NCBI GenBank assembly: GCA_017527075.1
Contig: JAFXQM010000013.1
Location: 51,138 to 115,137, forward strand
DNA length: 64,000 nucleotides
Direction of reading: 5' to 3'
DNA from: Selenomonadaceae bacterium
GTDB lineage: Bacteria; Bacillota; Negativicutes; Selenomonadales; Selenomonadaceae
The stretch's first letter is position 1, and every line of letters begins with the position of its first letter. The notes beneath the pieces are model-generated. The model did not search any database. It was given only the letters and a program-made list of their open reading frames with translations, and had not been told where the DNA came from. This document shows, in pieces, positions 17,272 through 25,178 of the stretch. The translations under genes and the position numbers were made by a program.

Positions 17272-18777
17272 TTGGTTGTAACTTACATCATGGGCGGCAT
17301 CGGCAATCAGCTTTATCAGTACGCGGCGGGACGAAGGCTGGCGCACAAGTTGAAGACGGAACTGAAACTCGACGTGAGTTTCTACGAACGCGACAATCTC
17401 CACCCTTACGCTTTGAATCTGTTCAACGTGGCGGAAAATTTTGCGACGCCCGAAGAAATTTCCAGGCTGAAAAAATGTTTTGAACCTCGACCTGATATTT
17501 TTGTGCCGGAGATTTTGAATTATCCCGACGACGTTTTTCTTTTCGGTTACTGGCAATACGAAAAATATTTCGCGGACATCGCCGACATTCTCCGCCGCGA
17601 GTTCACTTTGAAAAATCCTTTGGGCGCGGCAGCTCAACATTGGAAAGAAAAAATTCTCGCCGCAGAAAATTCGGTGTCGGTGCACGTGCGCCTCGGCGAT
17701 TTTGTTTACAGCCCGAGAAATGCAAACCTGCATTTCTTTGCAATTCCGTCGCTCGATTATTACGGCGAGTGCTTGGAAATTTTGAAGCGCGAGTACAAAA
17801 ATCTGACGCTGTTTGTCTTCTCGGACAATCTGAACTGGTGCAAGGAAAATTTTCATTTTGAATTCCCGACGGAATTTGTCGAAGGCGACGGCTTGCAAGA
17901 CGTTGAGGAACTTTATCTGATGAGTCTCTGCCGGCACAACGTAACGTCCAAAAGCACGTTCAGTTGGTGGGGCGCGTGGCTCAATCAAAATCCCGATAAG
18001 AAAATTTTCAAGCCCGTGTCGGCTTCGGAAAAAATTCCGCGCAACGAAGACAAATGGATAAGCGTCCCGTTCAAAGAAAATTTGCAGACCGTCGTCGAGA
18101 TGCCTCCTTACTTTTCTCTCTTGCTCGTCCTGAACAATGACGCCGATATACTCGTCGACAGCTTGGGCAGCATTTTGGAGCAGGGTTTTAAATTTTTTGA
18201 GCTGATTATCGTCGACAACGCCTCGACCGACGGCAGCGGGAAAATGTGTCGCGAGTCGGCAAAAGTTTTTGACAAGATAACCGTCATAAGATTGCACAAC
18301 AAAATTCAGAACGGAGCCGCGTGGAACATCGCGCTGAACGCCGCGCAGGGCGATTACGTCATGTTCCTCAAGGGCAACGACCGCCTGATGAGAGACGCGC
18401 TGACTTTGATTTATTTGACGAACGAACACATTGTTGCCGACGTCGTCAATTCGGTTGCTTATCTTAAAGAGGACGCGGGCGGCGGAGTTGACATTTTCGG
18501 GAAAAAATTTGCGGCGGAGATTATGTCCGCGTTCCGAAACATGAACGAAGTCTTCAGAGAGAAATTGGATAAGTCGACGTTGCTGAGAGCTTTGTCGCAA
18601 GACGAAAAAATTTTCCCGATTGGCACGAGAGTTTTCAGCCGAAAATTTCTTGCGGAAAATAAAATTCGCTTCAACGAAAAAATCGGGGACGACGCGGAAA
18701 ATCTTTTTGCCGTCGAGGCGATGTTCCAAACCGACAAAATTATTTTCATTCCGCAGGTCTTTTACGTCGCCCCGTGA
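17272..18777 (+). CDS. Alpha-1,2-fucosyltransferase (GT11) fused to a GT2-like domain
   Basis: Residues 1 to about 270 are a GT11 fucosyltransferase: MGGIGNQLYQYAAGRRLA at the start, the donor motif SVHVRLGDFV near 136 (usually HxRRGDY, here with Leu) and STFSWWGAWLNQNP near 228. Residues about 281-501 resemble a family-2 glycosyltransferase (FELIIVDNASTDGSG), but the expected DxD is replaced by LKGND, so this half may be inactive. It would add fucose from the GDP-fucose made by this operon. The start is TTG directly after the manC stop with AGGAGG upstream. It is the last gene of the operon. Confidence 0.85.
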   Translation: MVVTYIMGGIGNQLYQYAAGRRLAHKLKTELKLDVSFYERDNLHPYALNLFNVAENFATPEEISRLKKCFEPRPDIFVPEILNYPDDVFLFGYWQYEKYFADIADILRREFTLKNPLGAAAQHWKEKILAAENSVSVHVRLGDFVYSPRNANLHFFAIPSLDYYGECLEILKREYKNLTLFVFSDNLNWCKENFHFEFPTEFVEGDGLQDVEELYLMSLCRHNVTSKSTFSWWGAWLNQNPDKKIFKPVSASEKIPRNEDKWISVPFKENLQTVVEMPPYFSLLLVLNNDADILVDSLGSILEQGFKFFELIIVDNASTDGSGKMCRESAKVFDKITVIRLHNKIQNGAAWNIALNAAQGDYVMFLKGNDRLMRDALTLIYLTNEHIVADVVNSVAYLKEDAGGGVDIFGKKFAAEIMSAFRNMNEVFREKLDKSTLLRALSQDEKIFPIGTRVFSRKFLAENKIRFNEKIGDDAENLFAVEAMFQTDKIIFIPQVFYVAP

Positions 18778-18814
18778 GTTTGCTCACCGCGCAAAAAAAA
18801 TTTTCTCAAGGTAC

Positions 18815-18843
18815 TTGATAATTGTTATCACACATGATATACT
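18815..18843 (+). promoter_or_regulatory. Strong predicted promoter in front of a candidate small RNA
   Basis: TTGATA (18815-18820) and TATACT (18838-18843) are separated by exactly 17 nt. No coding gene begins before the terminator 50 nt downstream. Confidence 0.65.
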
Positions 18844-18849
18844 CTGCGC

Positions 18850-18929
18850 AAGCTTTCGTTAAAGCTCTCCTAAAATATAATACACATACGCTTGAAAAAA
18901 GTCCCGTGCTGCTCACACGGGGCTTTTTC
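18850..18929 (+). ncRNA. Candidate small RNA of about 80 nt
   Basis: The interval runs from the expected start of the TTGATA/TATACT promoter to an intrinsic terminator. The RNA would hold a 6-bp hairpin AGCTTT-CGTT-AAAGCT, then CTCTCCTAAAATATAAT with an anti-ribosome-site-like CTCCT, then the terminator stem. No open frame with a ribosome site is seen. The function is unknown; pairing to Shine-Dalgarno regions is a guess. It could instead be a decayed leader of the exonuclease gene. Confidence 0.5.
18895..18929 (+). terminator. Intrinsic terminator (ends the candidate small RNA)
   Basis: The stem CCCGTG/CACGGG extends through a G-U pair, a G-C pair and an AAAA/TTTT base, with a 7-nt loop CTGCTCA and a T-rich tail. 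It also lies 120 nt after the polysaccharide operon and may end that transcript. Confidence 0.85.
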
Positions 18930-18966
18930 GATGCCGCGATATTTTTCGGCAGGATATTTTCAACAA

Positions 18967-18997
18967 ATTAGGAATTAGGAGTGAGGAATTGTGAATT
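18967..18997. repeat. Short tandem heptamer repeat (TTAGGAA type)
   Basis: Consecutive 7-bp units of the form ATTAGGA / GTGAGGA / ATTGTGA lie just before the exonuclease gene. The same family occurs in the opposite orientation near 48651 and 59887. Confidence 0.7.
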
Positions 18998-19021
18998 GCA
19001 TAAACGATGGAGGTTGAGAAT

Positions 19022-19678
19022 TTGGTTCACATAGTGATTGATTTGGAGATGAATCCGGTCAGCAAAACTTTCAAAGACGTGCGCAGGTTCACGACCGACG
19101 AGGTGATTGAAATCGGCGCGGTCAAGCTCGACGACAATTACAACATGGTCGACGAGTTTCAATGTTACGTCAAGCCGCAGTACGGCGAGATAACCAAGCA
19201 CATCACGAAGCTGACGGGCATAACTCAAGAGACCGTCGCCGATAAGCCGTTCTTCCCTGAGGCCTTCAAAAATTTTATGGACTGGATTGGCACGTGGGAC
19301 ATGACGCTTTATTCGTGGAGCAACTCGGACATCAATCAGCTCAAGGACGAATGCCGATTCAAAATGCCCGATTATGATATCGGAAAGCTGGAGCGGCAGT
19401 GGCGTGATTTGCAGAAGGCTTTCGACGACAGAATCGGTTTGCATTCGAGCCTGGCACTCAAGCACGCAATCGGCGCGATGAATCGTGACTTCGAGGGGAC
19501 GGCGCACACCGCGCTCGCCGACGCCGCGAACACCGCCGCAATTCTCGCGCTGCTGCAGGACGACGAAGAATTTTTCCGCGTCATGCAACCCGTGATTGAT
19601 TTGCTCAAGCCCAACGAGCTGTCGCAATCAATCGGCGACCTTTACCCCGAACTGAGCAAACTGAAATTTGGTGATTGA
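19022..19678 (+). CDS. 3'-5' exonuclease, DnaQ-like (DEDDh)
   Basis: The fold is that of DNA polymerase III epsilon and KapD-like exonucleases. Catalytic acidic residues are in HIVIDLEMNP (DxE motif), a later Asp in SNSDINQLKDE and the His/Asp pair in EGTAHTALADAANTA. It probably trims 3' ends of DNA or RNA; the substrate is not determined. The start is taken as TTG at 19022 because GGAGGT lies eight bases upstream; the in-frame ATG at 19007 overlaps that site and lacks its own. Length is about 218 residues. It is followed immediately by pheA. Confidence 0.85.
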   Translation: MVHIVIDLEMNPVSKTFKDVRRFTTDEVIEIGAVKLDDNYNMVDEFQCYVKPQYGEITKHITKLTGITQETVADKPFFPEAFKNFMDWIGTWDMTLYSWSNSDINQLKDECRFKMPDYDIGKLERQWRDLQKAFDDRIGLHSSLALKHAIGAMNRDFEGTAHTALADAANTAAILALLQDDEEFFRVMQPVIDLLKPNELSQSIGDLYPELSKLKFGD

Positions 19679-19679
19679 C

Positions 19680-20531
19680 ATGAAGAAACTCGGAATCCTC
19701 GGACCGCGCGGCACACACTCGGAGGAGGCGGCTCTTTGGCTGAAAAAATTTTTGCGGGAAGATTTTAAGTTGGAAATCTGCGCGGACATCTTCGACGTGC
19801 TCACGGCCGTGAAGGAGCGCAACTTGGACGCGGGGCTCGTGCCCGTGGAAAATTCTTTGGAGGGCTCGGTCAACATCACGCTCGACACGCTGGCAAGGAG
19901 TGACACGTTGACCGTCGCGCGCGAACTCGTCTGGCCCGTGAAAAATTTTTTGATGACAAAACCTTTCATCGACCCGCAGGCAGTCAAAAAAATTTTCTCG
20001 CACACTCAGCCGCTCGCACAGTGCAGAAAATTTCTCCACAAAAATTTTCCCGACGCAGAAATTGTCGCGACGACTTCGACCGCCCGCGCCGCTGAAGTTG
20101 TTTCCGCCGCCGAAGAAAATTTCGCCGCCATCTGCACCGAACGCGCCGGCAAACTCAACGGGCTGACAATCGCCGCGAAAAATATTCAAGACAACCCGAA
20201 CAACTTCACGCGCTTCTTCGAGATTTGTTACCGCCCGCGCGACGCCGCCCCGATTGAAAATTTTGACGGCGACAAAGTTTTAATCATCTGCCAAATCGAC
20301 GGCTCCCGCGCAGGTTCGCTCTGCGAAGTGCTCATGGAGTTCGCAAAGCGCGGCGTGAACATGACCCGAATCGAATCGCGCCCCGCCCGCACGATTCTCG
20401 GCGCGTACATTTTTTTCTTTGAGCTGGAGACCGACGCCGGCGACGACGCTCTGCGCGAATCAATCCGCGCCGTTTACGACAAGAGCATTTGGCTGAAAAA
20501 TCTCGGCGTCTTTCCCGTCACATACGCGTAA
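19680..20531 (+). CDS. pheA: Prephenate dehydratase
   Basis: PheA decarboxylates and dehydrates prephenate to phenylpyruvate for phenylalanine. The PDT domain shows LGILGPRGTHSEEAAL, VPVENSLEGSVNITLD and the catalytic Thr segment ATTSTARAAEVV. The C-terminal ACT domain carries the ESRP motif (IESRPARTILGAYIFFFELE), which normally binds phenylalanine for feedback control. The 283-residue length fits the monofunctional enzyme without chorismate mutase. The ATG at 19680 is one base after the exonuclease stop; a GTG four codons earlier would overlap that gene. Confidence 0.95.
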   Translation: MKKLGILGPRGTHSEEAALWLKKFLREDFKLEICADIFDVLTAVKERNLDAGLVPVENSLEGSVNITLDTLARSDTLTVARELVWPVKNFLMTKPFIDPQAVKKIFSHTQPLAQCRKFLHKNFPDAEIVATTSTARAAEVVSAAEENFAAICTERAGKLNGLTIAAKNIQDNPNNFTRFFEICYRPRDAAPIENFDGDKVLIICQIDGSRAGSLCEVLMEFAKRGVNMTRIESRPARTILGAYIFFFELETDAGDDALRESIRAVYDKSIWLKNLGVFPVTYA

Positions 20532-20566
20532 AAAAAATCCCTCCCGACTTCGAGAGGGATTTTTCT
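20532..20566. terminator. Bidirectional intrinsic terminator between pheA and the sugar isomerase gene
   Basis: The stem ATCCCTC/GAGGGAT is flanked by a seven-A run on one side and TTTTT on the other, serving the two convergent genes. Confidence 0.85.
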
Positions 20567-20583
20567 TTTGCAGTCCGCGAAAT

Positions 20584-21552
20584 TTATTTGCTGATGGTTT
20601 GATTCAAAGCGTCGATTGAAGTGCACAAGCCGGCTTCGACGCTCATGGTCAGGTCTTCCATCTCCAGCGACACGAATCCGTTGTAACCTGTCATGCGGCA
20701 CACGGAGAAGAATTCTTTCCACCACTGCAGGTCGCGCCCGCAGCCGACGGCAACATAATTCCACGTGCGCTCCGAAGATTTGTCGACGGGCAAGTTTTCG
20801 AGCAGACCGTCCACGTCAGCCTTGTAACGTTCAATGCGCGCGTCTTTGCCGTGAATGTAGAAAATTTTCTCGCCGAGAGCACGAGCGGCGGCAATCGGTT
20901 CCGCGCCCTGAATCATCAAATGCGACGGGTCGAGGTTCATGCCGATCATCTTGCCCAAATCTCCGCCGACGACTTCCACGAGTTTGTTCAAGCTGCGGAC
21001 GTTGTAAACGAGCTGGCAGGGGAATTCTTCAATCGCGATTTTCTCAACGCCGTTGTCCTTGGCGAACTGCGCGTACTCTTTCCACCACTTCGCCGCGACT
21101 TCCCACTGATACTTCACGGCTTCGACCATGTAATTGACGCCGCCGAATTCCGGCCAGGAAATTGTGGAGGTAATCCAATTCGGAGTGACGTCGCCCGCTT
21201 TTGCCTCAGGCAGACCGCTCATGGTGACGATTGTTTTGACACCGAGCTTGCCCGCGAGCTCAGCCGTGTCGTGAATCGTTTGGCTGTGCGCTTTGCCCAT
21301 GGGGTTGTTGACGAGCGGATTGCCCGAGCAGTTCAGCGCGGAAATTTCGATGCCGCGTTTGTCGAGCTCATCTTTGAAAGCTTGGAGCTTGCCGGGGTTG
21401 TCGAGCAGGTCGCGCGCCGAGGGAACGTAATGACAGCCGCCCCAGCCGCCCGTGGTAATTTCGACTGCGCCGATGCCGTAGGCTTTGACTTTGTCGAGCA
21501 TTTCGCCGAACGGGATTTTCCCGAACACGTCAGAACAGATTGAAAGTTTCAT
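20584..21552 (-). CDS. Sugar phosphate isomerase/epimerase (AP endonuclease 2-like TIM barrel)
   Basis: This is a xylose-isomerase-like TIM barrel of 322 residues with the metal-binding pattern expected of the family: glutamates in GAVEITTGGWGG and IAIEEFPCQ, NLDPSHLMIQG with Asp and His, FYIHGKDARIE and FVSLEMEDLTM. Such proteins isomerise or epimerise sugars or inosose derivatives. Being last in an operon with an IolG-like dehydrogenase and a sugar porter, it probably acts on an inositol- or ketosugar-derived intermediate. The start has GGGAGG eight bases upstream; a longer open frame is rejected. Confidence 0.82.
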   Translation of the reverse strand: MKLSICSDVFGKIPFGEMLDKVKAYGIGAVEITTGGWGGCHYVPSARDLLDNPGKLQAFKDELDKRGIEISALNCSGNPLVNNPMGKAHSQTIHDTAELAGKLGVKTIVTMSGLPEAKAGDVTPNWITSTISWPEFGGVNYMVEAVKYQWEVAAKWWKEYAQFAKDNGVEKIAIEEFPCQLVYNVRSLNKLVEVVGGDLGKMIGMNLDPSHLMIQGAEPIAAARALGEKIFYIHGKDARIERYKADVDGLLENLPVDKSSERTWNYVAVGCGRDLQWWKEFFSVCRMTGYNGFVSLEMEDLTMSVEAGLCTSIDALNQTISK

Positions 21553-21577
21553 ATTAAGTCCTCCCAAAAAATTTTTA

Positions 21578-22987
21578 TCAAGCCGCCGAGCCGCTCTTGT
21601 CGAGGTTGCGGAAATAAAGTTCGATTTCTTCAAGCGATTTGCCTTTGGTTTCGGGAATGCAGAAGTGCGCGAAGGCGAAGGCAATCATCAAGGCGAAGAC
21701 GAAGACGAAGAACGCCGAGCTCAGTCCGAATTGGTCGAGGATAACCGGAAATGCCGCGCCGACGCAAGCATCCACTATCCACAAGACAAATATCGAAACG
21801 CCCATTCCGAGTGCTCTCAGTTGCAACGGGAATATCTCGGCGATGATGAGCCACAAGCACGGGGCGATGAACCCTTGCATAAAGGTCAAAAAGACGATTG
21901 TCATTGACAGGACGATATACGGCAAGTTCGGCGAGCCTTCCATGTTCATTGCCGCCAGCGCGATTACCAGGAGGCTGCTCATTGTGCCGAGTATGCCCGC
22001 CTTGAACATTGTGACGCGTCCGATTTTTCCCAAAAGCCAAATACCGAAGAAAGTCGCGACAACCGAAGTCAGACCGTTGGCGACGTTTGCGATAATTGCG
22101 ATTTGCCGCCCGAAGCCTGCCTCCGTCAAAATTTGCGTGCCGTAAAACATAATCGTATTGATACCCGTAAAGCGTGTGGCGACCGCGACGCCTATACCGA
22201 TGAACAAAATCCTGCGAACCCACGGGCGCATTAAATCGCTCCAGCCGAATTGTTTTATCGCCGCCTCGTTCGCGATTGATTCTTTAATTTCCGCAAGCTC
22301 CTTGCTCGCCGCGTTGTCGTTGCCGCGAAGTTTTTTCAATGTATTAAGCGCGTTGTCGAAGTGACCTTTCAGAGCCATCCAACGCGGGCTTTCGGGCATT
22401 TTCAGCATACCGAAGAAGAGAAGCACTGCGGGCAATGCCGCGACGGAAAGAATGTATCTCCAGACGCCGTTGCCGACGTGCTCCAGCGTCACGCTCAAGA
22501 CTGCGTTGCAAAGGTAAGCGAGGAATTGTCCCGTGACGATCATCAGCTCGTTCTGAGTGACCATGCGCCCGCGTCTGTCCGCCGGCGAAACTTCAGCAAG
22601 GTAAACGGGGACGGTGACCGACGCGCCGCCGACCGCCAAGCCCAACAAAAATCTGCACGGAATCATAACGTAAACGCTCGGAGCGAGTGTGCAGCCCATT
22701 GCCGCGCCGAAGAATATAACTGCCAAAATCAAAATCATTTTGCGGCGACCCATGGCGTCAGCGATTCGCCCGCCCGTCACCGAACCGATTGCCGCGCCGA
22801 CCAACAGCGCGCTCACGACGAAACCTTCCAGCTGCGGAGTCAGATTCAATTGGTCTTGAGCCGCCATGAACGGAAGTGCACCGTTGACGACGCCCGTGTC
22901 GTAACCGAAGAGCAAACCGCCAAATGTCGCGGTGACCATAACCGTTCTTACGAAGGACTTCGCTTCGGGACTGATGTTTTCAGCCAT
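21578..22987 (-). CDS. MFS sugar porter (inositol/hexose:H+ symporter type)
   Basis: A 469-residue, twelve-helix major facilitator of the sugar-porter family. Diagnostic motifs are GGLLFGYDTGVVNGAL in helix 1, GRIADAMGRRKMIL (motif A), VPVYLAEVSPADRRGRM after helix 4, MPESPRWM, and the C-terminal PETKGKSLEEIE. It sits in the cytoplasmic membrane. Next to an inositol-dehydrogenase-like gene it is most likely an inositol (IolT-like) or related polyol transporter, but hexoses remain possible. It is in an operon with its neighbours under the AraC regulator. Confidence 0.88.
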   Translation of the reverse strand: MAENISPEAKSFVRTVMVTATFGGLLFGYDTGVVNGALPFMAAQDQLNLTPQLEGFVVSALLVGAAIGSVTGGRIADAMGRRKMILILAVIFFGAAMGCTLAPSVYVMIPCRFLLGLAVGGASVTVPVYLAEVSPADRRGRMVTQNELMIVTGQFLAYLCNAVLSVTLEHVGNGVWRYILSVAALPAVLLFFGMLKMPESPRWMALKGHFDNALNTLKKLRGNDNAASKELAEIKESIANEAAIKQFGWSDLMRPWVRRILFIGIGVAVATRFTGINTIMFYGTQILTEAGFGRQIAIIANVANGLTSVVATFFGIWLLGKIGRVTMFKAGILGTMSSLLVIALAAMNMEGSPNLPYIVLSMTIVFLTFMQGFIAPCLWLIIAEIFPLQLRALGMGVSIFVLWIVDACVGAAFPVILDQFGLSSAFFVFVFALMIAFAFAHFCIPETKGKSLEEIELYFRNLDKSGSAA

Positions 22988-23142
22988 GTTAAATACCTCC
23001 CTCTAATCCAACGGATAATTGCTTCGGTCGCGGCGTCGAGTGAGGCAGCCGAAATTTTTTTCCGACCGCCTCGTTCAACGCGTTGACCCTAATCTAACGG
23101 ATAAAATTTTTCCCGCGTCTCATTCGCACGGATTTATTTTTT

Positions 23143-24150
23143 TTATTTGTAAAAATCGGGAGTGGGAGGAATTTCAACGGCAACTTTGGTTTGAGTGTCG
23201 CGCGCCTTCGAGGCCGCCGCCGCCGTGATTTGACCGGCGTATCCGTCCCATGCAGTCGGACCTTCGAGTTTGCCCGCCTTCACGCTGTTTATCCATTCTT
23301 GGAATTCGTCATTATAGGCTTGGATGAAACGGTCGCTCCAGTCTTTGCAAATCGGGTAGACGCGCGAGGCGTTCGTGCGAATCATGGCATTGGAGGGTTC
23401 GGGCAGAGAAATGATTCCGTCTTCGCAGCAGACTTCGCACTTGATGTCGTAACCGTAGCCCGCGCAAACGAACGCCTCAACGTCAATCAGCACGCCGCTT
23501 TTCGTCCAGAGTCTCATGATCTGCGGGTCCTGCAAATTTTTGTGAGCGTGACGAGTTTTCTTCGGGAAGACGACTTCAGCCGCGACATAATCTTCGCCGA
23601 GGAGCCAGCGCAGCACGTCGATTTCGTGAATCATGGAATTTTCCACTGCCATGGGCGTATCGTAGCTTTCGGGCACCGTCGGATTTCTGTGCGCGCAGTG
23701 GAGCATGAGCGGCTCGCCGTAAGTTTTCTCCGCGATATATTTTTTCAGCTGACGATAGCCTTTGTCATAGCGGCGCATGAATCCGACTTGCACGAGCTTT
23801 TTGCCGCCCGCCATTTCCATGTCGACGATTTCCTTGCAGACGGAGGCTTCGGGAGCCAGCGGCTTCTCGCAGAAAACGTACTTGCCGGCGACGATGGCGG
23901 CCTTGACGTATTGCGCGTGGTAAGGGTCGGCGGTCGTCACGATAACCGCGTCGATTTCCTTGTCGTTGATGAGCTCCTCGCCGTTCGCGAAAAATTTGCA
24001 GCCGTACTTTTCGGCGACGCGCTTGCCCGCCTCGGCGAACGCATCCGAGACCGCCACGACCTTCGCGCCCTGCAGCACGTTGTTAATCCGTTCGATGTGC
24101 GTGCGCCCGATCGCACCCGTGCCAATCAATCCGAGTTTCAAATCTGCCAT
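23143..24150 (-). CDS. Gfo/Idh/MocA oxidoreductase, inositol 2-dehydrogenase-like
   Basis: The N-terminal Rossmann segment LKLGLIGTGAIGRTHIERI and FCEKPLAPEASVCKEIVD, with the catalytic-lysine EKP motif, define the Gfo/Idh/MocA family. RNPTVPESYDTPMAVENSMI and HEIDVLRWLLGEDY match inositol 2-dehydrogenases (IolG), including the conserved Asp and His. The reaction would be myo-inositol to 2-keto-myo-inositol with NAD+. The neighbouring sugar porter, isomerase and AraC regulator support polyol use, but no other iol genes are in the window, so the substrate is inferred and no symbol is given. Confidence 0.87.
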   Translation of the reverse strand: MADLKLGLIGTGAIGRTHIERINNVLQGAKVVAVSDAFAEAGKRVAEKYGCKFFANGEELINDKEIDAVIVTTADPYHAQYVKAAIVAGKYVFCEKPLAPEASVCKEIVDMEMAGGKKLVQVGFMRRYDKGYRQLKKYIAEKTYGEPLMLHCAHRNPTVPESYDTPMAVENSMIHEIDVLRWLLGEDYVAAEVVFPKKTRHAHKNLQDPQIMRLWTKSGVLIDVEAFVCAGYGYDIKCEVCCEDGIISLPEPSNAMIRTNASRVYPICKDWSDRFIQAYNDEFQEWINSVKAGKLEGPTAWDGYAGQITAAAASKARDTQTKVAVEIPPTPDFYK

Positions 24151-24285
24151 TTTCTTTTCCTCCCAAAAAAATTTTTCACTGCACGCGCATTGTATAAAAA
24201 TTTCTTGGAAGCCGTTATGGTTATCGTGTCGAAAATCTTCGGCGCGGCAACTTTTTTTTATTTCCGGTTGTACAATCGCGCAGGC

Positions 24286-25080
24286 TTATCGGCGACGACG
24301 CCCCGCAAAATGTTTCCGATATTCGTTCGGAGTGACGCCCACATATTTTTTGAACATCTTGGAGAAGTGCGCGCTGTCATTGAAGCCGAGCCGAAATTCA
24401 ATCTCCTGAATCGGCTGTGACGTTTCCACGAGCAAACTTTGCGCTTCGCCGATTCGTCGCTGCATGATGTATTGAATCGGCGACAAACCCGTTTCCCGTT
24501 TAAAGTAGTGCGACAGGTTTGACTTGCTGATAAAAAAATGCTCGCTGATTTTGTCCAGCGATAAATTTTCCGCGTAATGTTCGTTGAGGTAATCCAAAAT
24601 TTTGTAGACCAGCCGCTCGCGTTTGAGTTGCTTCGGATTCGCGGCGCGCTCCAAAAATTTTCTCTGCAGGAAAAAATAAATTCCCAGCGCAAGATGCCGA
24701 CAGACTTCCGAGTAACCCGTTTGCTTGTGGAACATGTCGTAAAGTTCCGGCAGGAGCCCGCCGATTGCATTGTCCTTGCCCAGAGAAATAATCGGGCGTT
24801 CGTTTTCCGCAGGGGCGAAGGTCGCGCCGCTCATCACCAGGCAGTAAGTTTGAATGTGATGATTTTGGAACGGGTCCTCGCCGTGCGGAATGTTCGCGCC
24901 GCAAATCACGAAGTCGCCCTCGGTCACCGCGTACTCGTAATTGCCGACGATGTATCGCCCGCTCTCCGAAAAAATGTACAGCAACTCCAGCAGGTCGGCG
25001 TGGCGGTGGAGCATGTGCGGGTGGCGGTTGCTGTACTCGCGGTCGACGAAAAAAATATCGGTGAGTTGAATTTTCTCCAT
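24286..25080 (-). CDS. AraC-family transcriptional regulator with cupin sensor
   Basis: The N-terminal half is a cupin (HPHMLHRHADLLELLYIF, GDFVICGANIPHGEDPF), expected to sense a sugar. The C-terminal hundred residues contain two helix-turn-helix motifs: LSLDKISEHFFISKSNLSHY and IQEIEFRLGFNDSAHFSKMF, ending with the AraC signature VGVTPNEYRK. It probably activates the downstream inositol-like operon, which it heads. The ATG at 25080 has GGAGGTGA upstream; an ATG seven codons earlier would place that site inside the coding region. Confidence 0.88.
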   Translation of the reverse strand: MEKIQLTDIFFVDREYSNRHPHMLHRHADLLELLYIFSESGRYIVGNYEYAVTEGDFVICGANIPHGEDPFQNHHIQTYCLVMSGATFAPAENERPIISLGKDNAIGGLLPELYDMFHKQTGYSEVCRHLALGIYFFLQRKFLERAANPKQLKRERLVYKILDYLNEHYAENLSLDKISEHFFISKSNLSHYFKRETGLSPIQYIMQRRIGEAQSLLVETSQPIQEIEFRLGFNDSAHFSKMFKKYVGVTPNEYRKHFAGRRRR

Positions 25081-25140
25081 GATGTTCACCTCCAAAATCA
25101 TTTTAAACTTTCTGCGCGGCGAACGTTAGTAAATTGTTGC

Positions 25141-25167
25141 AAAAAAAATCCCCGACGCTCGTCGGGG
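25141..25167 (-). terminator. Intrinsic terminator after the RecQ-like gene
   Basis: The stem CCCCGAC/GTCGGGG with a 4-nt loop is followed on the minus strand by a run of eight T. It lies directly after the RecQ-like stop. Confidence 0.88.
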
Positions 25168-25178
25168 GAAAAATTTTT

